Assembly (NCBI GenBank): GCA_938043965.1
Contig: CALIQQ010000009.1
Span: forward strand, 1 to 55,978
Direction of reading: 5' to 3'
Length of the DNA stretch: 55,978 bases
DNA from: an uncultured Candidatus Saccharibacteria bacterium
Lineage (GTDB): Bacteria; Patescibacteriota; Saccharimonadia; Saccharimonadales; Saccharimonadaceae
Shown: positions 19,948 to 28,159 of the stretch, piece after piece
How the letters are laid out: every line of letters starts with the position of its first letter
Position numbering within the stretch: the first letter of the stretch is position 1
The notes under the pieces: model-generated
What the model saw: the letters and a program-made list of their open reading frames with translations, nothing else
Database searches by the model: none
What the model was told of the DNA's origin: nothing
Translations under genes and position numbers: made by a program

Positions 19948-21016
19948 TTCGTTAGGCGGCGGTGGCGCCGAGCGTGTCTGTGTTAATCTCGCTAACTATA
20001 TGGCTAAAAATGACTGTAGAGTAAAAATCATCACGGTTTTTGAGCAAACTAAAGTGACTGGCTATGCACTGCATTCCAATATCGAAGTTATCAACCTCGG
20101 CTATAATTTTGATTCTAAGATTGAAAAAATTAAATGCCTCCTTTTTGCACACCACAGGATAAACCACTATTTGAAACATACCGGTCTTACATGGGATCTG
20201 ATTACCAGCCACCTACCAATGTCAAACATTATTACTAGGAGGTCTAAAATTGGCAAAAAGGCCATCTATGTTTTTCATAGTACAATGCGAACCTTTTCAA
20301 AAAATCAGTCAGCCTTTTTCAAGTTAGGCTTAAGAGCTTTTTTTAGAAAGCGTAAAGTTTGTTGTGTTTCTGAAGGTATTAAAAAAGAATGCTTAGCAGT
20401 GTATGGTTTTTCGAAAAAGTATACTTTTACAATCTATAATCCACTGGACCCTGAGGCTAATGGCACTAATGTTGACAACAAAATAATCACATCACTAAAA
20501 CCCTATATTATAGTGGTTGGCCGACTTAATGTCTTGAAGCGTCAGGATCGAGCTATTCAGATATTTGAGCAGGGGCACTTTAGCGACTCCCTTAACTTAG
20601 TTTTTTGTGGAGACGGTGAGCTAAAGGATGCATTAGTCCAGCAGAGCCAAAAGACTAACTGTAGCGACCATATTCATTTTGTTGGTTGGCAAGACGATGT
20701 TCGGTCCTGGATTAAACAAGCCGAGGTGTTGCTCTGTACTTCCGATACTGAAGGTTTCCCCATGAATCTAGTAGAAGGGGCCAGGGAAGGGGTTAAGATT
20801 GTTTCGGCTGATTGTCAGTTTGGACCAAACGAGATCTTGACCGGAGAATATGCGCAGTTTCTCGTCAAGGATAAAACCGATATTGCATCATATATCTCGG
20901 CCATCAAGCAGGCCTTAAATAAATATCCTACCGCCAAAAATCCCATCATCGAGCAATGCTCTCCCGAAATAATTGTTAATCAGTATTTTAAAATGTATCA
21001 AAAAGGAAAGAAATGA
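19922..21016 (+). CDS. GT4-family glycosyltransferase
   Basis: Second GT-B glycosyltransferase of the locus, 364 aa. The N-terminal NSLGGGGAERVCVNLANYM and the C-terminal CTSDTEGFPMNLVEGAREG correspond to the acceptor glycine motif and the donor EX7E region. VGRLNVLKRQDRAIQIF marks the hinge into the donor domain. It overlaps the polymerase upstream and the pyruvyl transferase downstream, so the genes are coupled. Donor and acceptor are unknown. Confidence 0.92.
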   Translation: MKNVLFLVNSLGGGGAERVCVNLANYMAKNDCRVKIITVFEQTKVTGYALHSNIEVINLGYNFDSKIEKIKCLLFAHHRINHYLKHTGLTWDLITSHLPMSNIITRRSKIGKKAIYVFHSTMRTFSKNQSAFFKLGLRAFFRKRKVCCVSEGIKKECLAVYGFSKKYTFTIYNPLDPEANGTNVDNKIITSLKPYIIVVGRLNVLKRQDRAIQIFEQGHFSDSLNLVFCGDGELKDALVQQSQKTNCSDHIHFVGWQDDVRSWIKQAEVLLCTSDTEGFPMNLVEGAREGVKIVSADCQFGPNEILTGEYAQFLVKDKTDIASYISAIKQALNKYPTAKNPIIEQCSPEIIVNQYFKMYQKGKK

Positions 21017-22146
21017 AAATCGGTTTAGTTAGCATTCATAGCGCACATAATTACGGCTCAGTCTTGCAAGCCTATGCCTTGCAAGAGGCGCTTAAGCAGT
21101 ACTCAAAAGACGTAGCAATCATTGATTATCGTCCAGCTTATTTTGAGAAAATGTACAAGATCTTTAGTCTCAGTATTTATAAGGATTACGGCGGCTTTTT
21201 GAGTAAACTCATTCATCTAGCTTGGCGTACCATCTTTTTGCCGAGTCGGATTAAAAAATCGAATGCCTTTAATCGTTTTATCAAAGATAACTATTCACTT
21301 ACAAAACGTTTTAATAACTATGCTGAATTGAAATCTATCAAAAATGAGTTTGATGTTGTATTTGTCGGTAGCGACCAGGTCTGGAATACTGATATTACTG
21401 AGGGGTTTGATAAAGCATATTATCTTGGCTTTGTCGGCGATCGCACCATTAAGGCCTCCTACGCCGCAAGTATCGCTCGCGCTACGATCGATCCTAAGTA
21501 TCTTTCACAGTATAAAAAATATCTCGCTCGCTTCGATAATATCTCGGTGCGAGAGCCGGCTGGAAAAGTTGAATTGGCGAAAAATCTTAGCCAAAAAATC
21601 ACAGTCTCCATCGACCCAACGTTACTGCTTGAACGGACCGTTTGGGACCGGCTCGCTAGCCAAAGTAAACTCAATCTGTCAGGGAAAAAATATATCCTAA
21701 CTTACATCCTAGAAAATAATGCTGAATTAACTAAGACTGCTAATTATCTTTCGGAAAAGCTTGATCTACCGGTCATTAGTATAGGTAAGGTAAAACGGTT
21801 TAAGCGTGAGACTGTGCTTAAGGATGCCGGACCGGCTGATTTCCTTGCCCTATTTAAGAACGCGGAAGTCGTAGTGACTAATTCCTTCCATGGTACCGTT
21901 TTTTCAATTATTTACCGAAAAATGAATTTTATTATTCCGCATCTTGCAACTGGTGGACGCATGACCGAATTACTTAAAATGTTGCATTTAGACGACCGCA
22001 TCGTTTATAATTTTAACCAGAAGAAAATTGACGAACTAACCAGTCTTCCAGATTTTGACAGTGCTAAGACCTATCTGGATGAAAAAATTAAATCTGCAAA
22101 AAACTATCTGCTAAATACTATTAAAAAAGGAGAAAAAAATGACTAA
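21013..22146 (+). CDS. Polysaccharide pyruvyl transferase family protein
   Basis: WcaK/CsaB-type enzyme, 377 aa. Members move pyruvate from phosphoenolpyruvate to a glycan as a ketal, adding negative charge used by SLH-type anchoring in some Gram-positives. Visible motifs: NYGSVLQAYALQEAL at the N-terminus, VFVGSDQVWNTDI near residue 115, and TNSFHGTVFSIIYRK near 295. GGAAAG precedes the ATG. Some members of this superfamily have other functions, so the ketal role is probable rather than proven. It directly precedes the MenD-like enzyme. Confidence 0.85.
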   Translation: MKIGLVSIHSAHNYGSVLQAYALQEALKQYSKDVAIIDYRPAYFEKMYKIFSLSIYKDYGGFLSKLIHLAWRTIFLPSRIKKSNAFNRFIKDNYSLTKRFNNYAELKSIKNEFDVVFVGSDQVWNTDITEGFDKAYYLGFVGDRTIKASYAASIARATIDPKYLSQYKKYLARFDNISVREPAGKVELAKNLSQKITVSIDPTLLLERTVWDRLASQSKLNLSGKKYILTYILENNAELTKTANYLSEKLDLPVISIGKVKRFKRETVLKDAGPADFLALFKNAEVVVTNSFHGTVFSIIYRKMNFIIPHLATGGRMTELLKMLHLDDRIVYNFNQKKIDELTSLPDFDSAKTYLDEKIKSAKNYLLNTIKKGEKND

Positions 22147-23902
22147 ATATAGCGATCAAAAAAATCTTTTAATTTTATTATCACTTCTAAAACAATATAA
22201 TATCCGTCGCATCATTGTTAGTCCAGGTGCAACCGTCACTAACTTTGCCGGTAGTGTTCAGGAAGATGATTTCTTCGAACTTTATTCTAGTGTTGATGAG
22301 CGTTCAGCTTGCTACATGGCTTGTGGTATGGCTGCTGAAGCTAAGGAGCCAGTCGCCATTGTTTGTACTGGCGCAACTGCCTCAAGAAATTATTTACCAG
22401 GTCTAACCGAGGCCTATTATCGTAAATTACCAGTCTTAGCGATTACTTCTGCGATGTTTCATGGCAACATTGGGCATAATATTCCTCAAATGATTGACCG
22501 TACTAGGCAACTGAATGATATTGCCCGAAAAAGCGTTCAAATCCATGAAGTGCGAGATAAGAACGATGAGTGGCTCGTAACTGTTGATATCAATAAAGCC
22601 CTACATGCCTTAACCGAAAATGGGGGCGGGCCAGTCCATATTAACCTTGAAATTAGCAATGCTCCACACTTCAGTATTGCTGAGCTTCCAGTTGCTCGCA
22701 AAATCAACAAATATCACTTAAATAGCACCAATCTACCAGAATTAAAAGGTAAAAAAGTTGCAGTTTTTGTGGGGGCGCACGATCGGTGGGATAATAACCT
22801 TACTGCCGCCGTTGACCAATTTGTTGAAAAATATAATTCAGTAGTGCTCTGTGATGCAACCAGCAATTATTGTGGTAAATACAAGATTCAGGGCAACCTT
22901 ATCTTAGATCAAGAGAACTATCATACTCCGCTTGATGATTTTGACGTCCTCATTCATCTTGGTAACGTGTCAGGCTCATACATGAAAATTACCGCTAAAG
23001 AAACCTGGCGAGTTAATCCGGATGGCGAACTGGTTGATACCTTCAAAAACCTCAAGCATGTCTTCGCGATGGAGGAGCTAGAATTCTTTAATCATTACAA
23101 CTCGCTCGTCGAAGACGGCGACACTAATACTTCGGTCTATCAAGCATGGTCCTCGGAGTATCAGAACATTCTTGGTAAAATAGACGGCCTAAATCTGCCC
23201 CTGTCTAATATCTGGCTACAAGGAGCAATTGGCTCGACTTTACCAGAAAACTCAATCGTCCATTACGGCATCCTTAGCTCGCTTCGTTCAGCCAACTTCT
23301 TTGATAAAGGTCAGACAGTACTGGGCTACAGCAATACTGGTGGCTTTGGTATTGACGGTAATCTATCATCTCTACTTGGTGCTGCACTAGTGCATCCTGA
23401 GAAGCTATATTACGGTATTGTTGGCGATTTATCATTCTTTTACGACATGAATACGCTCGGCAACCGCATGATGCCAAACAACATTCGACTTATTCTCATT
23501 AACAACGCTTGTGGTGCAGAATTTCACCTTCATATCAATCCAGCATATCAACGACTGGGGCACGAAGGCGTGAGTCGTTATATTGCAGCGGATGCCCACT
23601 TTGGTAATAAGTCTAAGACTTTGGTGAAGCATTATGCTGAAGACCTGGGATTTGAATATATTCCAGTTTATTCCAAGAAAGACTTTATTAAATGTCAAGC
23701 CGAGCTAATAAATCCAGCTCCTCGCAAAAAGCCATTGCTTATCGAGGTCTTTACTGATCAAGATGATGAAAATAAGGCACTGTTAGCCGTCCGTACGATT
23801 GAGAAAGATTTGAAAGGCAGCGTAAAAAATAATCTCAAGAAATTTGCGGCCAAGACTCTTAACGAAGATGCCAAAAAGAAAATCCGTAGATTTTTACCCT
23901 AG
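22139..23902 (+). CDS. MenD-like thiamine-diphosphate enzyme in a glycan locus
   Basis: ThDP-dependent enzyme, 587 aa. The N-terminal half resembles MenD: IIVSPGATVTNF, then VDERSACYMACGMAAEA carrying the cofactor-activating Glu, then CTGATASRNYLPGLTEAYY. The C-terminal half has the metal/diphosphate motif GDLSFFYDMNTLGNRM followed by INNACGAEF. MenD makes a menaquinone precursor, yet no other men gene is in view and the gene sits between a pyruvyl transferase and a flippase, overlapping the former. A role in making an unusual glycan component from a 2-oxo acid is inferred. The last four bases overlap the convergent flippase gene. Confidence 0.8.
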   Translation: MTKYSDQKNLLILLSLLKQYNIRRIIVSPGATVTNFAGSVQEDDFFELYSSVDERSACYMACGMAAEAKEPVAIVCTGATASRNYLPGLTEAYYRKLPVLAITSAMFHGNIGHNIPQMIDRTRQLNDIARKSVQIHEVRDKNDEWLVTVDINKALHALTENGGGPVHINLEISNAPHFSIAELPVARKINKYHLNSTNLPELKGKKVAVFVGAHDRWDNNLTAAVDQFVEKYNSVVLCDATSNYCGKYKIQGNLILDQENYHTPLDDFDVLIHLGNVSGSYMKITAKETWRVNPDGELVDTFKNLKHVFAMEELEFFNHYNSLVEDGDTNTSVYQAWSSEYQNILGKIDGLNLPLSNIWLQGAIGSTLPENSIVHYGILSSLRSANFFDKGQTVLGYSNTGGFGIDGNLSSLLGAALVHPEKLYYGIVGDLSFFYDMNTLGNRMMPNNIRLILINNACGAEFHLHINPAYQRLGHEGVSRYIAADAHFGNKSKTLVKHYAEDLGFEYIPVYSKKDFIKCQAELINPAPRKKPLLIEVFTDQDDENKALLAVRTIEKDLKGSVKNNLKKFAAKTLNEDAKKKIRRFLP

Positions 23903-25308
23903 CGTTTCGTCTTCTCTTTAATTATCTTCAAGCTCATAATGGCTAAATCTTTGGCCATTATGCTTGATGCGATCAGAAAAATGATAGTCATTGCTACCTT
24001 AACCCAGACATTATCAATATAAAAGAATATACTGGCCGACAAAAAACTGGTCATGAAATAGAGTACAGCTAGAGGACTAACTGTAATTTTGATTAGTTTT
24101 ATTATATCTAAATGACGCATCACTAGCATTATTGAAAAAGCTATGATCGTCGATATAATCGCCGCATAAACTCCAATGAAATGGACCAGAACTAAATCAA
24201 TTAGCACATTAACTATACCTGCAATCAAGGTAGTTTTCATAATTTTTTGCGGGACTAATAGTGCGCTATAGATGCAAGAATAGTAATTTGCAATACCGCA
24301 AATTAGGGCCCCCAGCACTAAGAGTGGAATGTAGCTATAAGATTCGCGGTAATCCTGCTTAATTAGAAACTTGAAGGCAATCGGTAGTGCGAAAATTAGT
24401 GCGCTACAAATAAAAGTGAAAATTTTTACCATACTGTTAAAAACATCACTAAAATAGCCTTCAGCATCCTTAGACTTTAGATGCATTGATGCTGACTCCG
24501 ACCAAGACATGTTAAAAATGTAAAAAAGTCCGTTCACTACGGAAGCAAACGTATTCGCCGCCGCATAAACTCCAACTGCAGATAATGACACGAAATAAGC
24601 CATAATAGTTCGGTCTGAAGCATTTACAACCCACCAGGCAACCCCATTGAGCATTACAGGCAAAGAATATCGAATCAACATCTTTTTGATATCTTTTTCA
24701 ACAAATGTTTTGGCAATCTTATCTGTTAATTTAAGTGAGCCAAGTAGGTAACAAACTCCAGCGATACTACTAATCACGCTTGCGATTAGGATTGCTTCTC
24801 CTCCCATGTTAAGGCTAAAGATGAAAAACAAGTTTAATCCAACGTTAATCATGCCAGTTAAAATTGACGTAACTGAATACTTTAGGCTCTCCCCGACTCC
24901 TCGCGAGACCTGCAAGAAGAAGCTTAGTGTTGCAGTAGCTAAGATATTTAAGATGATCCATTCAGCAAATTTAATCTTCAAAAGAAATAGAATTGGCGTA
25001 GCTATGATGGAAAAAGGCAGTAATAGCTTGAGCATATTAAATACGCCAGTAGAGATAATTCCGGCGACTTTTCTGTCATCACCCCTAGCGTCAATTAAAA
25101 ATCTAAAAGCTGCAAATTCTTGCTGAATTGTAATAATTGGAATTAAAAACGTGGAATAAGAAATAATTAGATCGATATTGCCGTATTCGGCGGAAGATAT
25201 CTTTGAGGTATAAACTGGCAATAACAGGAAAGTTAAAAACTGCGTCGACATCTTTCCTAATGCAATAATTAAGGTATTTTTAATGAGTTCCGTTTTCTTG
25301 TTTTTCAT
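23899..25308 (-). CDS. Polysaccharide flippase (Wzx-like, MATE/MVF superfamily)
   Basis: Membrane protein of about 469 aa with 12 to 14 hydrophobic segments and the typical N-terminus TELIKNTLIIALGKMSTQF. Such proteins translocate lipid-linked glycan units across the membrane, completing the locus. It is the only gene of the set on the minus strand and converges on the MenD-like gene. The ATG at 25308 follows an in-frame TTG by three bases and lies about eleven bases after an extended -10 (TATGCTATAAT), so the message is nearly leaderless. tRNA-Pro lies just upstream on the same strand. Confidence 0.87.
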   Translation of the reverse strand: MKNKKTELIKNTLIIALGKMSTQFLTFLLLPVYTSKISSAEYGNIDLIISYSTFLIPIITIQQEFAAFRFLIDARGDDRKVAGIISTGVFNMLKLLLPFSIIATPILFLLKIKFAEWIILNILATATLSFFLQVSRGVGESLKYSVTSILTGMINVGLNLFFIFSLNMGGEAILIASVISSIAGVCYLLGSLKLTDKIAKTFVEKDIKKMLIRYSLPVMLNGVAWWVVNASDRTIMAYFVSLSAVGVYAAANTFASVVNGLFYIFNMSWSESASMHLKSKDAEGYFSDVFNSMVKIFTFICSALIFALPIAFKFLIKQDYRESYSYIPLLVLGALICGIANYYSCIYSALLVPQKIMKTTLIAGIVNVLIDLVLVHFIGVYAAIISTIIAFSIMLVMRHLDIIKLIKITVSPLAVLYFMTSFLSASIFFYIDNVWVKVAMTIIFLIASSIMAKDLAIMSLKIIKEKTKR

Positions 25309-25345
25309 CAATACTATATATTATAGCATATAAATAGATACAAAA

Positions 25346-25421
25346 TGGTCAGGGTAATCGGACTTGAACCGACGGCCTCAGCTTCCCGAAAGCTGCGCGC
25401 TACCAACTGCGCCATACCCTG
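25346..25421 (-). tRNA. tRNA-Pro (CGG)
   Basis: Cloverleaf with a CAGGGTA/TACCCTG acceptor stem, anticodon loop TTCGGGA inside CAGCT/AGCTG, T-loop TTCAAGT, and an encoded CCA. Position 37 is G, as expected for proline tRNA. Confidence 0.95.
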
Positions 25422-25434
25422 ACTTAGCTCTATT

Positions 25435-25515
25435 TTAGTCTGATTTTACACTTTTTTCAAGTAATGTAGGATTAACATACATATGAGAATTTTTATTAGC
25501 TCTTATTTTGACCAT
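25435..25515 (-). CDS. Micro-ORF of 26 aa, second after the S66 peptidase gene
   Basis: The peptide starts MVKIRANKNSHMYV and ends LEKSVKSD. Its ATG overlaps the stop of the preceding 18-aa ORF (TAATG) and follows GAGG at seven bases, so re-initiation is plausible. The last codons lie inside the left 25-bp direct repeat. I do not recognise it. It may be a genuine small peptide or the remnant C-terminus of a gene at an integration site. Confidence 0.4.
   Translation of the reverse strand: MVKIRANKNSHMYVNPTLLEKSVKSD
25440..25464. repeat. Left 25-bp direct repeat of the S66 island
   Basis: CTGATTTTACACTTTTTTCA plus AGTAA. It matches 26937-26961 at 24 of 25 positions in the same orientation. 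The pair brackets about 1.5 kb between tRNA-Pro and tRNA-Asp. Confidence 0.8.
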
Positions 25516-25571
25516 TAAATTTCCTCGGACAGAAATAATTCTTCTTCATCTGGCATTTTACGTTTTTTCAT
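25515..25571 (-). CDS. Micro-ORF of 18 aa overlapping the S66 peptidase stop
   Basis: Reads MKKRKMPDEEELFLSEEI. The ATG lies 11 bp inside the end of the peptidase gene, in another frame, nine bases after AGGAG. It is a basic-then-acidic peptide of unknown role. Overlap with the peptidase gene and the SD sequence suggest coupled translation, but the SD-like bases also encode peptidase residues, so chance cannot be excluded. Confidence 0.4.
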   Translation of the reverse strand: MKKRKMPDEEELFLSEEI

Positions 25572-26652
25572 ATATTTTTTCTCCTAAAATTCCGTCTACC
25601 AACAGAATTTCTCGCTTATTAAAGTTAATCTTGATTGGTTTTCCATATGGTAGAACTATGCGCGGGGAAGTGTGGCCAAAATTCAAATTAAAAACCGTTG
25701 GCAAATTGTGTTTTTTGGCTAGATCTTTATAGATTTCTTTGTATTCGTCATAATAAAACTCGTCTTGTGGCTTTCCGATTATTAAACCACGCGCGACACT
25801 AAAAACTCCTTTGTCTTCCAATACTTTCAACATTTCTTTCAACTTTTTAGGGTTCGGCTTTTCTTCGCTAGTCTCGACAAAAACTATCTTATCCCTCCAT
25901 TGTTCTCTCGTTGGAAAAATTTGATATTTTTTATATATTTCTTTTTGGTCGGCGTAGCGTTCACCGGTAATAATTTCAGATAAGCTCTCTAAACATCCGC
26001 CCAGCAATTCGCCTTGAATTGTATCTTTGCCATACAGAAATTCATGGCCGTGCTCTTCTTTTCTTTCTCTGCGCATAACGCCCAATTGGTCTTCATCAAA
26101 ACTAGTTCTTGCCTCGTACCAAATTGGGCTAGACTCAATTACTATGTTTTTCTCTGACGTGAAAAGATGTTTTATCCAGTTTTTAGTGAACTCAAAAATC
26201 TCTGGTCCGAGTTCGGCTATATCCGACAAAAGTGCTGGTGCATAAAGAGTAGCTAAGCCTAATTGATAAAACATAAGATGATTGTTAGTTGTGTCCGAAA
26301 AGCCTAAAAATGGTTTTGGATGTTTTTTTATTATTCTAGCGAAGTCTTCGTTCATTAAATACGGCAACGTCCTAAAAGTATCATCACCCCCAAGCGCAGA
26401 CCAAATCAAATCGACTTCTTTGTCTAAAAAAGCAGCCCTTAAATCTTCTGCTTTTTTCTCCGGATGTTTCTTTAAGAACTCTTCGCCCTTTAATGCGTTT
26501 GGCATGTATTTGAATTTCAATCCAAAATCTTTTGGTAGGCGTTCCTCGATTAATTTAAGTTCATGTTTTACGAACGGCTCGCCAAGCACTCCGCTAGACA
26601 AACAAACAATTCCGACTGTAGCGCCTTTTTTGATTTTTTTAGGATAAATCAT
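25558..26652 (-). CDS. S66-family serine peptidase (LD-carboxypeptidase/MccF-like)
   Basis: Family S66 peptidase, 364 aa. LdcA members cleave the L,D bond of murein tetrapeptides; MccF members detoxify microcin C-type aminoacyl nucleotides. The nucleophile is Ser119 in LGFSDTT. The expected Glu lies at about 260 (VFVETSEE) and the His at 327 (NFGHTSPR). SALGGDD at 85-91 forms the substrate loop. No signal peptide, so it is cytoplasmic. GGTGGAG precedes the ATG. Lys/Glu-rich, AT-rich coding unlike the neighbouring ribosomal genes, together with flanking direct repeats, points to acquisition. LdcA versus MccF function cannot be separated from sequence alone. Confidence 0.88.
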   Translation of the reverse strand: MIYPKKIKKGATVGIVCLSSGVLGEPFVKHELKLIEERLPKDFGLKFKYMPNALKGEEFLKKHPEKKAEDLRAAFLDKEVDLIWSALGGDDTFRTLPYLMNEDFARIIKKHPKPFLGFSDTTNNHLMFYQLGLATLYAPALLSDIAELGPEIFEFTKNWIKHLFTSEKNIVIESSPIWYEARTSFDEDQLGVMRRERKEEHGHEFLYGKDTIQGELLGGCLESLSEIITGERYADQKEIYKKYQIFPTREQWRDKIVFVETSEEKPNPKKLKEMLKVLEDKGVFSVARGLIIGKPQDEFYYDEYKEIYKDLAKKHNLPTVFNLNFGHTSPRIVLPYGKPIKINFNKREILLVDGILGEKIYEKT

Positions 26653-26738
26653 ACAATATCTCCACCATCATTAAATCTGCGAAAAACTTGAATGTCTCTA
26701 ACATAGTCTGTTTTTCACATCTTTATTACATTATATAC

Positions 26739-26769
26739 TAAAAAACACCTCAGAAGGAATCCGAGGTGT
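26739..26769 (-). terminator. Terminator on the minus strand
   Basis: ACACCTC/GAGGTGT stem followed on the minus strand by six T. It closes the small reading frame at 26774-26899 before the peptidase gene begins. Confidence 0.75.
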
Positions 26770-26773
26770 AGTA

Positions 26774-26899
26774 TTATTCATTAAGATTTGTAAGTGCGAG
26801 ACAAGCGTTGTTTGAATAAATGAAGTCATCATGAATATAGATTTTTCCGTCTTCATAAAATCCTATTTCATATTTTGGTTTAATATAAAAAATACGCAC
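26774..26899 (-). pseudogene. Possible gene remnant or small protein, 41 aa
   Basis: A reading frame from a GTG at 26899 encodes residues such as KPKYEIGFYEDGKIYIHDDF and ends LTNLNE. It lacks a convincing SD sequence, but a good terminator follows it directly. It could be the C-terminal remnant of a gene lost during island formation, or a short expressed protein. Not recognised. Most of the interval 26653-27005 otherwise holds only the peptidase promoter region and the right direct repeat. Confidence 0.3.
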
Positions 26900-26936
26900 G
26901 GATAAATTTTAAATATAAATGTATGTTTAGCTAACA

Positions 26937-26961
26937 CTGATTTTGCACTTTTTTCAAGTAA
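26937..26961. repeat. Right 25-bp direct repeat of the S66 island
   Basis: CTGATTTTGCACTTTTTTCA plus AGTAA; one mismatch to 25440-25464. It ends just before the tRNA-Asp promoter. Confidence 0.8.
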
Positions 26962-26965
26962 AGCC

Positions 26966-26994
26966 TTGAAAAAACTAAAAACTTAAGTTATAAT
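26966..26994 (+). promoter_or_regulatory. Promoter for tRNA-Asp and tRNA-Val
   Basis: TTGAAA (26966-26971), a 17-bp spacer and TATAAT (26989-26994). Confidence 0.75.
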
Positions 26995-27005
26995 GAAACA
27001 AGGTT

Positions 27006-27082
27006 GGATTCGTAGCTCAGTTGGTTAGAGCGCTGCCCTGTCACGGCAGAGGTCGCGAGTTCGAGTCTCGTCGGATCCGCCA
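27006..27082 (+). tRNA. tRNA-Asp (GTC)
   Basis: Acceptor GGATTCG/CGGATCC, anticodon arm CTGCC-CTGTCAC-GGCAG, T-arm with TTCGAGT, discriminator G and encoded CCA. Confidence 0.97.
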
Positions 27083-27101
27083 TATTTTAGCCCTACGATA
27101 T

Positions 27102-27178
27102 GGGCGGTTAGCTCAGTTGGCTAGAGCGCGTCTTTGACGTAGACGAGGTCAGAGGTTCGACTCCTCTATCGCCCACCA
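27102..27178 (+). tRNA. tRNA-Val (GAC)
   Basis: Acceptor GGGCGGT/ATCGCCC, anticodon arm CGTCT-TTGACGT-AGACG, T-loop TTCGACT and encoded CCA. It is co-transcribed with tRNA-Asp. Confidence 0.96.
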
Positions 27179-27193
27179 CTAAATGACATCTCT

Positions 27194-27228
27194 ACTCCAT
27201 CAAACATTCGGTTGATGGAGTCTTTTTT
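27194..27228 (+). terminator. Terminator after the tRNA pair
   Basis: A ten-base stem ACTCCATCAA/TTGATGGAGT with an eight-base loop, then a T run. Confidence 0.85.
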
Positions 27229-27233
27229 ATCTC

Positions 27234-27262
27234 TTGAAAACTTAGTGAAAATATGCTAGAAT
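27234..27262 (+). promoter_or_regulatory. Promoter restarting the spc cluster at rplF
   Basis: TTGAAA (27234-27239), a 17-bp spacer and TAGAAT (27257-27262). It replaces read-through from rpsH lost by the 10.7-kb interruption. Confidence 0.75.
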
Positions 27263-27292
27263 AACCTGAATACTAACTAAAAGGAAGTTTTT

Positions 27293-27829
27293 ATGAGTCG
27301 TATCGGAAAACTACCTGTTGACGTTCCAGCAGGCGTGACAATTACGGTCGGCGACAAGGAAATTACTGTCGCTGGTCCTAAAGGCACGCTCACTGTTCCA
27401 GTTCAACAGAACACTACCACTAAGGTAGAAGAAAACAAACTCGTAGTAACCCGCAAAGATGATGAGCCAAACTCAAGGGCTTGGCATGGTCTTCAACGCG
27501 CTTTACTCCAAAACGCTGTCGACGGCGTCACTAAAGGTTTTGAGAAAAAACTTGAAATCAACGGTGTCGGTTTCCGTCTTTCAGGCGGACCAAAAGATAT
27601 TGAGATGGCACTTGGCTTCTCTCATCCGGTCAAATACTCTGCTCCAGAGGGAATCACCCTCACCACTAACAAGATGGAAATCGTTGTTTCTGGTATTGAT
27701 AAGCAGAAAGTTGGCCAAGTTGCAGCTGAGATTCGTGCCCTCAAGAAACCTGAACCATATAAGGGTAAGGGTATTAAATACGCTGACGAAGTAATCGTCC
27801 GCAAGGCAGGAAAGGCAGGTAAGAAATAA
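27293..27829 (+). CDS. rplF: 50S ribosomal protein uL6
   Basis: GTPase-centre protein made of two related folds. MSRIGKLPVDVPAGVTI, TVAGPKGTLTV, GFEKKLEINGVGFR and the C-terminal PEPYKGKGIKYADEVI are all typical. Length is 178 aa. The stop overlaps the rplR start. It is separated from rpsH by the glycan locus. Confidence 0.98.
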   Translation: MSRIGKLPVDVPAGVTITVGDKEITVAGPKGTLTVPVQQNTTTKVEENKLVVTRKDDEPNSRAWHGLQRALLQNAVDGVTKGFEKKLEINGVGFRLSGGPKDIEMALGFSHPVKYSAPEGITLTTNKMEIVVSGIDKQKVGQVAAEIRALKKPEPYKGKGIKYADEVIVRKAGKAGKK

Positions 27830-28158
27830 TGAAAGCTGAATATCGTGCAAAGCGCACCCGCGCTAAGATTCATGGTACTACAGAGCGCCCACGCCTAACC
27901 GTGAAAATCAGTAATTTACATATTACTGCTCAAATCATCAACGATGATACTAGAGAAACTTTAGCCTACGCCACTACAATTGGCACTAAAGCTAAAGGCA
28001 CAAAGACTGAAAAATGTGAACTTATTGGTAAAGAAATTGCTGATAAGGCTAAAAAAGCTAAGATCACCAAGGTAGTTTTTGACCGTGGTGCAAAAGCTTA
28101 TGCAGGTCGCCTCTCTGCTCTCGCAGATGCTGCCCGCAAGGAAGGATTGGAGTTCTAA
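27829..28158 (+). CDS. rplR: 50S ribosomal protein uL18
   Basis: 5S-rRNA-binding protein, 109 aa. RAKRTRAKIHGTTERPRLTV and FDRGAKAYAGRLSALADAARKEGLEF are diagnostic. The ATG overlaps the rplF stop; rpsE begins one base after its own stop. Confidence 0.96.
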   Translation: MKAEYRAKRTRAKIHGTTERPRLTVKISNLHITAQIINDDTRETLAYATTIGTKAKGTKTEKCELIGKEIADKAKKAKITKVVFDRGAKAYAGRLSALADAARKEGLEF

Positions 28159-28159
28159 T

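Noticed and set aside
25435..25571. Microcin C-type heptapeptide precursor
   Set aside because: The peptides are 18 and 26 aa, do not resemble MccA, and no MccB adenylyltransferase is present.
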